Of a stretch of 64,000 bases of DNA, positions 48,096-57,069 are shown one piece after another; within the stretch, counting starts at the first letter, position 1; each line of letters opens with the position of its first letter. A program made the position numbers and the translations under genes. This DNA is from Trissonchulus latispiculum (taxonomy: Eukaryota; Nematoda; Enoplea; Enoplida; Ironidae): assembly GCA_030248195.1 (NCBI GenBank), contig JASAND010020474.1, positions 1-64,000 of the forward strand, written 5' to 3'. A model generated the notes under the pieces. It worked only from the letters and a program-made list of their open reading frames with translations, made no database searches and was not told where the DNA came from.

Positions 48096-48709
48096 TTCAA
48101 TATTTTAAGAGCTGCTCCTGTCCCTGTTTGAATACGACGACGTAGTGCATCAATGCGCAGTGCAGCAGGCCTCCTCGGTGTGACAAGGGGGTCTTTTATG
48201 AATTGCCATCTTGCTCGATTTCCAATAAACTCTCTTGGCACGTTACTGTCACGAAGAGCTTCCGCAAAAAGCTCCCATCCAACAGCTGGGCTTTTGGTAG
48301 GTCTGTTCCGTACAAAGTCATGAACCAAGTCAAAAATTCTGGAACCATGGGCATCCTTTCCCTTATATGCAATTTCACCTCTCTCATTTACCTTTAAGTC
48401 TTTGATGGTTTTTAGGTGATCCATGAGCATGGTGGCAGTAGGCTGAAGACGACTAGGTAAAGAATCTATAAGGGGATCAGTGAAACTGTCAGAGTTGTCT
48501 CGCAGTTCCTGATTTTGACGGTTGTCTTTAACATGAAATTCCCGTCCCCTATCAGCAAGCATTCTACGGTGATAGTTTTTCTGCCTATACAAAGCTAATT
48601 TAACATCAGTTGGATACTTGCGCTTACGAAGAGTACGTTTCAAGTCCAAGTCTACCTCTTGCTTATGCTGATCCAAGTATTCTGGTCTAACTAAAACGGA
48701 ATACTCCAT
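48080..48709 (-). CDS. Conserved Polinton protein of unknown function (209 aa)
   Basis: A basic protein with an N-terminal region that looks helical (YLDQHKQEVDLDLKRTLRKR, LALYRQKNYHRRM). The conserved C-terminal half reads MDHLKTIKDLKVNERGEIAY, IFDLVHDFVR, GWELFAEALRDSNVPREFIG. This last block recurs in Polintons of many animals beside the capsid and integrase genes, from memory of the family; no function is established. The very C-terminus is arginine-rich (LRIDALRRRIQTG). Its start shares one base with the upstream stop (TAATG). A structural role in the particle is plausible. Confidence 0.7.
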   Translation of the reverse strand: MEYSVLVRPEYLDQHKQEVDLDLKRTLRKRKYPTDVKLALYRQKNYHRRMLADRGREFHVKDNRQNQELRDNSDSFTDPLIDSLPSRLQPTATMLMDHLKTIKDLKVNERGEIAYKGKDAHGSRIFDLVHDFVRNRPTKSPAVGWELFAEALRDSNVPREFIGNRARWQFIKDPLVTPRRPAALRIDALRRRIQTGTGAALKILKWKTL

Positions 48710-49050
48710 TATTTCTTGAGAATAAGGTCTGTAACCAGTCCTCCAACTACGCCTAACAATGGGGCCAAAAGAGCAGGAAGGAATCCTCCCTGTTGAATTA
48801 TGAGATCCTTCTTTGATTGAATGTTGTTACTTTTGCTGCGCAGCTCACGTAGAAGTTTCTTATGCCGACGAAGCCGTTCAACGTCTTTCTTCGGAAGTTG
48901 AATATTGCCCGAGACGACATTCTCGACGCAGTCGCAGATTGTTTTTATTAACTCTTGATTTGAATTCTTAATAATGGCATCTCTCTGCTGTTTTTTGCAC
49001 CTAGACAGTACCCTCAGATAATCTACATTCTTCTCAAAGCGATTAGCCAT
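48709..49050 (-). CDS. Conserved small Polinton protein with GGFL membrane tail
   Basis: 113 residues: a charged helical body (residues 1-85, many Lys/Arg/Asn) and a hydrophobic C-terminus beginning QQGGFLPALLAPLLG and ending LVTDLILKK. This organisation, with a KKDLIIQQGGFL-type junction, is common to small proteins of animal Polintons. It may be membrane-active or a scaffold; unknown. It follows the ATPase region, and its stop overlaps the next ATG by one base. Confidence 0.65.
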   Translation of the reverse strand: MANRFEKNVDYLRVLSRCKKQQRDAIIKNSNQELIKTICDCVENVVSGNIQLPKKDVERLRRHKKLLRELRSKSNNIQSKKDLIIQQGGFLPALLAPLLGVVGGLVTDLILKK

Positions 49051-49159
49051 TTTATCCTACTTAACAGCGATTGACAGTGTTCATATTATTCATGCTTTTA
49101 TGGTTTTCTTGAGACGATAGACACCATTAGGCTCATCTGGAAATATTGTTGATCGTAAT

Positions 49160-49750
49160 CTATAGTCGTCTGGAGTCTGGAGTATTCTGATCCAAATCGA
49201 TTAGCAAGTATCCGTGAGGATTTTCTGTGGCATGAGTAAACGCTTGCATAAATCCATCAACCTGTCCTGGAAACATTTGCTTAGCAAGGTTGAATGGTGT
49301 TAGCTTATCCGCTGGATTTTTCATCAAGACAATATATTGCGAGTTTATTCTACTAGTTCTGCGTTTGTCGAAAAAAATGTCCTGAGTGATATGAATCACG
49401 CTGCATGACCAATGGTGACATCCCCGTGTAAACAGCTCAACTAGTTGCGAACTTTTTTGAACTTCTGACATTAAGTCATCGAGCACAACAAGCGTAGGTA
49501 CCCCTGTTTTGAGGACATCTAGGTTAGGAAGACCTTCGTGAAACTCTACATTCGGCATACGATCATAAGCAGACTGCCATTCAGTATAACACCATACAAT
49601 ACGATCAGGAGGCGGACTAATCATTTCATCAGAAAATTCTATCATGCGTGCAACAAAAGTAGTTTTGCCTGCCTTAGTTGGGGCAGCAACTATGCACGTA
49701 AACGGATGCTGAAACTTTAAAAACGGAGTAGTCAGCACTTTGTGTGCCAT
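49160..49750 (-). CDS. ATP: A32-like genome-packaging ATPase (C-terminus altered)
   Basis: FtsK/HerA-superfamily ATPase that would pump DNA into the capsid. The Walker A variant is APTKAGKT (23-30), Walker B is TLVVLDD (86-92), and a Q123 in ITQDIF fits the sensor position. 196 residues are open. The end is abnormal: GTCTGGA occurs twice in tandem (49168-49174 and 49175-49181) just before the stop. The 7-bp gain shifts the frame into a premature TAG, while the other frame stays open to a TGA at 49090-49092, about 20 codons further, and has the family's acidic/proline ending. The catalytic core is untouched, so activity is uncertain. A TATATATA lies 26-33 bp before the ATG. Confidence 0.9.
   Translation of the reverse strand: MAHKVLTTPFLKFQHPFTCIVAAPTKAGKTTFVARMIEFSDEMISPPPDRIVWCYTEWQSAYDRMPNVEFHEGLPNLDVLKTGVPTLVVLDDLMSEVQKSSQLVELFTRGCHHWSCSVIHITQDIFFDKRRTSRINSQYIVLMKNPADKLTPFNLAKQMFPGQVDGFMQAFTHATENPHGYLLIDLDQNTPDSRRL
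49168..49181. repeat. 7-bp tandem duplication in the ATPase 3' end
   Basis: GTCTGGA directly repeated; it accounts for the altered ATPase C-terminus. Replication slippage is the simplest cause. Confidence 0.8.
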
Positions 49751-49775
49751 ATTACCTTACAATCTAGTATTAAAC

Positions 49776-49783
49776 TATATATA
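49776..49783 (-). promoter_or_regulatory. TATA box of the ATPase gene
   Basis: TATATATA on the minus strand, ending 26 bp before the ATG at 49750. With usual 25-30-bp spacing the message would have almost no leader. Confidence 0.4.
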
Positions 49784-49833
49784 CTAAAAGCGTATTACTT
49801 TTATTAATAAACAAGTATAATACAGGCTATATT

Positions 49834-50592
49834 CTAGTGTTCTGCTTTAATCTCATCTCTAATTTTCATTAGTATGTGTCCCAGTATATTTTTTCCGGTC
49901 CACTTCGATGAATCATTTATCGTAGGTTCGCTAATGTCCATGCCATTTGCCCAATATAAGTCAAATTTTGAGGATTCTGCGATTGTGTCTTGTCCAGTTT
50001 CCAGCAGCAATTTTTCAATATGAGGATGTTGTCTTATCTTTTCCCTAACGACATACTCCATCACATTTTCACCGTGTTTAATCCAGCGGTCTTCTACGTA
50101 TCCAATAATCTGTTTTCCGTATTCCTTTGCTACCGATGGGGACCACGTACGCATAATTTTCCAATACGAATTCCAGTCCATGAACTCCCTAGCCTTCTCC
50201 GCTTGGTAGTATTGTTCCGCAGTTCTGTAAACTATTCCTTCGATGATGACTGGGGCTCGATAAAATGTACTAAATGGATGCCATCCAGAATAGAAAATAG
50301 TCACAAATTTGCCATCAAGAGTTTTAGTCCGAATAGAATGATTCGGCATCTGTCCTGGGTCCTTGGCATTCACACTAATTTGGCAGGCTTGTTCCGAGTT
50401 TGGATGCACATCACTGGCTTGTTCCGAGTTGGGATGCACATCACTGGCATGTTTCTTCAGGGATCTCAATGTCTTAAAGGTTTGACCACAGCATGTTCTG
50501 GCATCTCTGTTTGCATGTACGGTTCTAATGTGTCTACGACGCTCAGATCGATCGGAAAAAGACTCATTGCAATGGGTACACTTCAGCGGCAT
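49834..50592 (-). CDS. Zinc-finger/NADAR fusion protein
   Basis: 252 residues. N-terminal C2H2 finger (C5, C8, H21, H26) and a second, degenerate one (adjacent C34-C35, H48, H53). Residues 50-69 are a tandem duplication of ASDVHPNSEQ. Residues 98-248 form a NADAR/YbiA-type domain: WHPFSTFYRAP (104-114), TAEQYYQAEKA (125-134), DRWIKHGENVMEYVVREKI (168-186), LLLETGQ (195-201), AESSKFDLYW (205-214) and GKNILGHILMKIR (233-245). NADAR domains hydrolyse N-glycosidic bonds, and some remove ADP-ribose from guanine bases of DNA; phage and bacterial versions counter ADP-ribosylating toxins. A DNA-tethered role here is inference. Frame intact, with its own TATA box. Confidence 0.85.
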   Translation of the reverse strand: MPLKCTHCNESFSDRSERRRHIRTVHANRDARTCCGQTFKTLRSLKKHASDVHPNSEQASDVHPNSEQACQISVNAKDPGQMPNHSIRTKTLDGKFVTIFYSGWHPFSTFYRAPVIIEGIVYRTAEQYYQAEKAREFMDWNSYWKIMRTWSPSVAKEYGKQIIGYVEDRWIKHGENVMEYVVREKIRQHPHIEKLLLETGQDTIAESSKFDLYWANGMDISEPTINDSSKWTGKNILGHILMKIRDEIKAEH

Positions 50593-50647
50593 TATGCAAC
50601 AGATTCGTTAGCAAAACAACGACAAATGAATTCTACCTCTTGATTTG

Positions 50648-50657
50648 CCTTTATATA
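50648..50657 (-). promoter_or_regulatory. TATA box of the zinc-finger/NADAR gene
   Basis: TATATAAAGG on the minus strand, about 56 bp before the ATG at 50592, giving a leader of roughly 25 nt. Confidence 0.5.
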
Positions 50658-50742
50658 GGGTATGTATGAGTCATCCTATGAGTCACTGATCACGTGCTAA
50701 TAGCTAAGCCGGAGTATCTACACAGGAGTAGCCTTGGTTTTA

Positions 50743-51201
50743 TCATACTTCATAAATTTTAAGTAAATCTTCCCTCGTTAAATGCATTACACCTATACGA
50801 GCAAACATTATTTGTTTTTCACTAACCATACACAACTGCATGTCAAAACACTCAGCAACAAGCGGACACAATAAACTATCTGTTTCTACAATTGGACACA
50901 GCTTATTTCCTTGAAAACAATTTCCCAAAAAGTTTTGAACTTTATGAAACTGTTTTAGTGGATACTCACGACGTACAGCATTTTGCCTTATTCCAATGAA
51001 CCCATTGGGTAAAAGCTCAACTGTAATAGGGGAGAATGCAGCTGCTTCAGTATGGGAAAGCAAAATAGGTTTTTGGAATAATAAAATTAACAGCGTGGTA
51101 ACACTAGCTATAGCAATTATAGAAATAATTATATAAAGTGCTATTACAGAGCACTTGCTTTTTAGCTTAGTCTGGCGAGATTCTTCCATAACACACTCCA
51201 T
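50743..51201 (-). CDS. Predicted single-pass membrane protein
   Basis: 152 residues: a short polar, basic N-terminus, one strong membrane helix at about 19-42 (VIALYIIISIIAIASVTTLL and following), then a ~105-residue domain with five cysteines (NCF, KLCP, LLCP, ECF, QLCM). The orientation suggests type II topology with the Cys domain outside or luminal. No family recognised. TATAAA at 51230-51235 lies so close that Met5 (51189) may be the real start. Like the secreted protein at 44.0-44.5 kb it could concern entry, envelope or host interaction; this is inference. Confidence 0.55.
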   Translation of the reverse strand: MECVMEESRQTKLKSKCSVIALYIIISIIAIASVTTLLILLFQKPILLSHTEAAAFSPITVELLPNGFIGIRQNAVRREYPLKQFHKVQNFLGNCFQGNKLCPIVETDSLLCPLVAECFDMQLCMVSEKQIMFARIGVMHLTREDLLKIYEV

Positions 51202-51229
51202 AATTGATAAAACCTAAGGGAGCTCATCG

Positions 51230-51235
51230 TTTATA
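51230..51235 (-). promoter_or_regulatory. TATA box of the membrane-protein gene
   Basis: TATAAA on the minus strand, 29 bp from the first ATG (51201), consistent with a near-leaderless message or use of Met5. Confidence 0.4.
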
Positions 51236-51282
51236 TGGATAATTTAAAAAAATTAAATTTCTTCAACCAAACTTCGAACCAC

Positions 51283-51352
51283 CTACCTGACGGTTAAAAG
51301 CTATGCGCCTTCCCAGTTAAGCTAGCCGGCCTGTAACTTCTCGCAGTAAGGT
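51283..51352 (-). ncRNA. tRNA-like sequence in the Polinton divergent intergenic region
   Basis: On the minus strand: GGCCGGC, A box TAGCTTAACTGG, a CTTTTAA loop-like word, then GGTTCGAAG like a B box. Anticodon, T and acceptor stems pair poorly. It is a tRNA relic or a pol III promoter, not a good tRNA gene. Confidence 0.3.
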
Positions 51353-51837
51353 ATAAATATGTAAGCAAGCAGCAAGCAGCACCACGCCTAGCTATATACT
51401 TCTTATATACGCACACGCACGCTAGCAGGCTTTCTGCAGCAAAACGTAAGCCTAAAACTGCTTATGATTAAGCCTGAATCAGGCTGCATTAATATAACCT
51501 TAATTTAGCTAGGAAATAAACTACTTACCGGAATTGAAGAAATCATTTGGCATAGTGACAGCCCATAAATAGCATGAGCATGAAATGGAATAAATATCGG
51601 CCAGCATAGAGGTAAACCAACGAATAAATTGCAACTTCTCTGCCTGTTTATATAGTGTTGAGGTGACTAACCGTATGACTGGGCCAGCTGTAAGTCAACT
51701 GCCGAAAATATCATTTAGTGCTGGTTACTGGTTAGCTGGTTTTTAGAGCAACACTGACAGTCAATTATTGTACTGAATCATGCAAACTGTCTAACAAAAT
51801 GAGACAACTAATGACTAAGCGTGACTCACTGAAAAGA

Positions 51838-51846
51838 TATAAAAGG
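51838..51846 (+). promoter_or_regulatory. TATA box of PolB
   Basis: TATAAAAGG, a near-ideal TATA box, 42 bp before the PolB ATG (51888). Confidence 0.65.
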
Positions 51847-51887
51847 GCGAAACTTTTGTTCATTTCATCAGTTTATCTGCAGAAACT

Positions 51888-54800
51888 ATGTCGGTTTTTA
51901 TTTGTGATACTTGTGCCAAGTCTTTTTCTGCCAAGCGGAGTCTAAATCGTCATGTGCGGGAAGTGCACGAAAGAAGAAACGTCCATTCCTGTGAAAGTTG
52001 TGGTAAGGCGTTCGCTAGAAAGTGTAACTTGCGGGAGCATGAACTCATTCACACCTGTGTTAGGATGCATGTGGATCCACCTTGCGATCCTGTGACCAGC
52101 AACACCTGTGCTGGTCCTATATTTGAGCCAACGGACAATAATCGCTATCATAATGTGCGGACCTTTTCATTAAAGTCGGAAGAATTGTGGATGGATCTGT
52201 GGCAGTTGTATAAGCGAGTCAAACGACCAATGAAATCGGTGTTCGAACAACTGGTGGCCGACCTTAGATGTTTCAAATTTGATTTAATTTTATTCGTTAC
52301 ATTCGAGAAGGCTACTGATTCTGGGGAAACTATTTCATGCTATTTCCATAGTGGGGTCATGAGAATTGTTAATCGGCGAGATTTCAACTCCAGCATTCTG
52401 AATGCTTTCAAAATTATGGACAAGAAGGTGGATAATTTCATTGAGCGAGGTAGTGGTTGGATCATTCGATCAATCGACGGTTTGGATCTGCACGTAACGA
52501 AATATGAACCCGTTCGTGGTTGTTCCTATCTACCTCTTCCTACTAAGCTGAAGAATAAGATGGCCATTATCAATATTAAGAACAGAGACAATAAATGTTT
52601 CATGTGGAGTATCCTAGCTGCTCTTCATCCTGTTGATCATGGGTGCAACCCTTGCAGAGTTAGTAAATATAAAGATTACATGGAGGAACTGAACTTTGAC
52701 GGTATTGATTTTCCCGTAAAAGTGGAAGACGTGCCACGATTTGAGGAGCAGAACAATTTGTCCGTTAATGTATATGGATACGCAGAACGGTTATCCATTC
52801 TTCACATTTCTAGAAAGAAAACTGATAAGCAGATTAGCCTACTTCTTTTAAATAGTCAGCACTACTGCTGGTTGAAAGATCCGGACCGGTTTTTCCATAC
52901 AGAAACAAAACATGAACACAGGAGGTTTCAATGCCATTACTGTCTTTGCTTATTTACCTCAAAGGAGAAGAGAGACAAACACATGGCTCGGTGTGAGAAT
53001 CCTGAAATGGAGTGTGTCGAAATTCCTGAAGAGAAATGGCTAAAGTTTAAAAATTACCATAAAATGCAACGGCAGCCCTACATCATCAATGCGGATTTCG
53101 AGTGCTTATTAGAGAAGATTTCCACATGTGCACCTGATCCTTCTTCCTCGCATACAAGCAAGTATCAGCACCATACACCATGCGGCTATGCATTAGCAGA
53201 AGTTTATGGATGTTGTTTTGGCAAACAGAAATTGGGACGAGTAGATCTGTATCGAGGTGAACAGACAGTTGAAAAATTTCTGGAAAAAGTCATTCAATGG
53301 GGAAGAGAGTATCAGCAATTGTATGACGAACAGAAGCGTCCCGACCTGACTCAGCAGGACTGGTGGCATTACTGGGGAACTAAGCGCTGTAGCATTTGTG
53401 AAGACGATCTGGGGGATGAGAGAGTGCTTGACCACTGCCACTTTTGTGGGAACTATAGAGGTGCAGCACACAATGAATGTAATCTGAAATATCGTCTAAG
53501 CAGAGATGAAGTGGTGATATTCCATAACTTGCGAAAATACGATGGACACTTAATTCTACAGAAACTGGGACAAGCTATGACGAACATTAAGGGTAGCAAT
53601 ATTTCCGCCATTCCTAAGGGTTTTGATGACTATTTGACTTTCTCTTTGGATCTGGTGCATGGGAAAAGAAGCTGGTGGCATATCAAATTTATTGACAGCT
53701 ATCAGTTTATGGCAGCATCGTTGTCTCAGCTTGTGGATAACTTGCGCAGCAAAGGCGTTGGCTATTTCAATCTTATTTCAACCTACTTTCCGGACGACAA
53801 GGTTGCGTGCCTATTAAGAAAAGGTGTGTACCCTTATGATTACATGGATGGTTGGAATCGTTCGAAGAAATTCAACTCCCACCTATTAGTGCATTCACTA
53901 GTACGCTGACAAGTGCTAAAATATCCCAGGCTGACTACCAACACGCTCAAGATGTATGGAGTGCATTTTCCATGAAGAATGTGGGTGACTACCATGACTT
54001 GTACCTAAAAACTGACGTACTCCTCCTTGGCGATGTACTTGAAAATTTTAGAAATTTTTGTCTGTACAATTATAAATTGGATCCAGCTCACTACTTCACG
54101 TCTCCTTCGTTTTCTTGGGACTCATGTCTGAAGATGACAGGAGTTGAATTGGAATTGCTACAAGATCCAGATATGTACACGTTCTTAGAGCGTGGAATTC
54201 GTGGTGGTGTATCTGTGATCAGTCACAGGTACGCTAAGGCCAATAATCCATTGCTCTCAGATTTTAATTCTGCGCAACCGAACTCTTATATCATTTATCT
54301 TGATGCGAATAATTTGTACGGGTGGACCATGGCGGAGCTACTACCTCAGAAAGATTTTCTTTGGCTAAATGGAGATATTGATGTGATGGGATTACCTGAC
54401 GATAGCCAGACAGGTTATATCCTTGAAGTTGACCTTGAGTATCCGCCACATTTACATGAAATCCATAATGACTACCCGTTGGCAGCTGAGAGGCTAGCAA
54501 TCTCCGAAGACATGCTGTCACCTTACGCTATTGACACCAAACAGAAACTACAGATTAATCCTGGGAATGTGAGGAAACTGGTACCCAACTTGCTCACAAA
54601 GAAACAGTACATTGTACATTACCGAAATCTGAAACTATACCTACAGCTTGGACTAAAATTGACTAAGATACACCGTGTGCTGTCGTTCAGTCAATCTGCT
54701 TGGATGGCCCCATATATTTCATTTAATACTGATCAACGGAAACTGGCTAGAGACAATTTTGAAAAAGATCTGTTCAAGTTGTTCAATAATAGTGTGTTCG

Positions 54801-56312
54801 GAAAAACGATGGAGAATGTTAGAAACTATATTGACATTAAGCTTGTGTGCCATGAAGAAAAAGTAACTAAACTTTCACGGAGAAATGAGTATGATGGGTT
54901 CAAGGTTGTGAGTGAAGGACTGTGGGCTGTAAAAATGAGGAGATCTACAGTACGTCTATGTAAACCCATCTACGTAGGGTTCACCGTTTTGGATTTGTCA
55001 AAGTGGTTGATGTACTCATTCCATTACAACTACACCAAAGCTAAATACGGAGAAAGAGCAACCCTCTTGATGACGGACACGGACAGTTTAATATATCATG
55101 TACAAACGGACGACATTTATGCAGACATGAAAAGTGACGCTCACCTATTTGATGCTAGTGACTATCCCACAGACCACAAATGTTACGACTTGGCAAACAA
55201 GAAGATCATGGGAAAGATGAAGGATGAGATGGCTGGAAAAGTAATTGCAGAATTTGTTGGACTGAGATCAAAAATGTATAGTATACTTGACGAAAGCGGA
55301 AAAGAAAAGAAGAGAGCTAAAGGTGTGAAAAAGGATGTAGTATCTCATGATATTCGGCATCAGCTGTACAAGGACACTCTATTTGAGCGAATCCAACATA
55401 GGCATGTAATGAGAAGTATCAGAAGCTCAGAATCTGAGATATACAGTATCAGTAGCGTAGGTACAAAAAATTTTCAGGGGGGGGCGGTTTTGACCGAGGA
55501 CTTTTGGGGGGGTAAAATTTTTTATTCTGCGTAATAACTGCATGCACACTGCGTATGCATTATACTGCAAGCTGTCAAGTCTTCCTTGGTTCATGTTTAT
55601 GACTTGTTACTGAAAACGAAATCCTAAACCCAAAACGGGGGGTCTGGGGGGCGGAGCCCCCCAGAAGTTGAGAAAATTTTTAAATTTCGCCATTAAACGC
55701 TATTGAAACATTTAATTCTTTACAATGATTTATCAATTGTCTAACAACATTTTGTACCATTATTTGCTATTTTCTACATTTACTGTCTTGTCTGAAAACT
55801 CAAACTATTAAGATGCTCCCATTAAGAACTGCGTATTCTAATCATATCAACCAATTATGCCAAGGCTGATGATGTTGGGAATAACGCAGATATATAACAA
55901 AACTGCAAAGCAACTATTTATACAGACGTTTGCTAGCATGCTTAATGAAAAATAATCTAAATATATAGACAAAATTCGCGCCGGAGGCGCGAAACTTTTT
56001 TAATGGTATAGAAAATGCATCAATGTTGCAGTAATTTGAAGCATTAATGTACAATTTGTGCATGTTTCTAATAAAGTCAAACGCCCGCGCTCCGCGCGGG
56101 CGTAAACTTTTTCTTTTGCCCAATTTTTTCAGGGGGGTAAAGCCATTATTTCGGGGAGGGCGGCCGCCAACCCCCGCCCCCCCGTATCTACGCTAGTGTA
56201 CAGTATCATACAAAATAAAACTAGCTTGAGTGCGTTTGATGATAAACGTTATTTGCTAAATGATGGTTGCAGTAGTTTAGCTTATGGCCATTGTAATATA
56301 GTACACATGTAA
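51888..56312 (+). pseudogene. POLB: Protein-primed DNA polymerase B, interrupted
   Basis: Replicative polymerase of the element. The N-terminus has two C2H2 fingers (FICDTCAKSF, HSCESCGKAF). The 3'-5' exonuclease Asp/Glu is at about residue 401 (INADFEC), a Cys/His HNH-like insert at 53,388-53,490 (CSICEDD, LDHCHFCGNYRGAAHNEC), and the second exonuclease block is FHNLRKYDGHLI. Polymerase motifs are A LDANNLYGW (54,300), B FNNSVFGKTMEN (54,785) and C TDTDS (55,075). Two breaks are present. About 53,855 one base is missing, so the frame moves from one open stretch (to 53909) to another (53852-55534). At 55,450 a 749-bp hAT-like element interrupts the gene; the reading resumes exactly at the second target copy (56199) with FDDKR and AYGH words and stops at TAA 56310-56312. 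Subtracting the insertion and its duplicated target leaves a length one base short of whole codons. Confidence 0.95.
55450..56198. mobile_element. hAT-like MITE inserted in PolB
   Basis: 749 bp with inverted ends CAGTAGCGTAGGTAC and CACTAGCGTAGATAC, flanked by the 8-bp duplication TACAGTAT (55442-55449 and 56199-56206). The interior holds G-tracts and the dispersed GGGGGGCGGAGCCCCCC palindrome, with no transposase. It inserted after the Polinton. Confidence 0.9.
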
Positions 56313-56412
56313 ATAACTCACTACTTTGTATATAACGGTATAAATTGTACATTATATTGTCTGTATCGTTGGGTAATGTATGTTGTGTGTAAAAAACAAA
56401 TGGCACCAAATC

Positions 56413-56874
56413 TTAAAAAATAAAATCATAAACAGAAAAATAACAAAAAAAGCCGTAATGCACCTTATCAATCAATAAGAAGGTTCCCAAGGCCTTTCAT
56501 TAGCTAAGCTAATGATAAAATGCAGAGGGCGGCTGTTATAATCCTGATGCTTAGTCTTAATCCCTACTACCTATCCTACAATCTAGAACTATATTCCTAC
56601 TTTCTATCACTTTGTCCCTACTTCCTATCCCTGTATCCCTACTTCCTATCTCTACTTCCTATCCCTTTGTCCCATCCCTTTATCCCTACTTCCTATTCCT
56701 ACTTCCTATTCCTTTATCCCTACTTCCTATCCTACTTCCTATCCCTTTGTCCCATCCCTTTATCCCTACTTCCTATCCTTTTATCCCTACTTCCTAGCCC
56801 TGCGGGGCTCCCTTCGGGTAGTAGTACCTATAAATAGCCTGCACCTGACCCCAAACCGGCTTTTTATAGCTACT
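56413..56874. repeat. Polinton right terminal inverted repeat with minisatellite
   Basis: About 462 bp, complementary to the left TIR but ~190 bp longer because TATCCCTACTTCC-type units (12-14 bp and compound) are repeated more often at 56,600-56,800. Open frames through it are artefacts of the repeat. Confidence 0.9.
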
Positions 56875-57069
56875 CACGTACATAATGTCAACTGCTTTTC
56901 GCATCAACTTAATACAAGATTCTGCGCTGACACTGCAGAAAAAACACCTTGAACCCCTTTCTACCAGAACTTGGAATAAGCTTTAATATTTCAAAATCGT
57001 CCCGCTTGCTTTGAAAGTTGAAGAATGCAGGATCTTACTCGTATGTCATGTGGAGTGGAGCATGAGTGA

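Larger units (their letters stand above)
42809..56874. mobile_element. Polinton/Maverick virus-like transposon, 14,066 bp
   Basis: Complete element with ends 5'-AGTAGCTATAAAAAGCCGG on both sides, flanked by a perfect 6-bp duplication CACGTA (42803-42808 and 56875-56880), the standard Polinton target size. It encodes integrase, protease, packaging ATPase, major and minor capsid proteins and PolB, the full diagnostic set. Genes from protease to the membrane protein lie on minus and PolB on plus, so transcription converges toward neither TIR but diverges from about 51.2-51.9 kb. Inserted into the inverted-repeat module of unit C. PolB and ATPase are damaged, so this copy is probably no longer autonomous. 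Confidence 0.97.

Noticed and set aside
49990..50643. Plus-strand frame of 217 codons opposite the NADAR gene
   Set aside because: Antisense shadow; its content mirrors the repeat in the NADAR linker, and the minus frame has clear domains.
53193..53471. Minus-strand frame of 92 codons inside PolB
   Set aside because: Shadow of the PolB coding strand, with no independent start context or family.
56520..56837. Open frame of 105 codons rich in Leu, Tyr, Pro and Ser
   Set aside because: It is the translation of the minisatellite in the right Polinton TIR; the mirrored left TIR gives a similar shorter frame.
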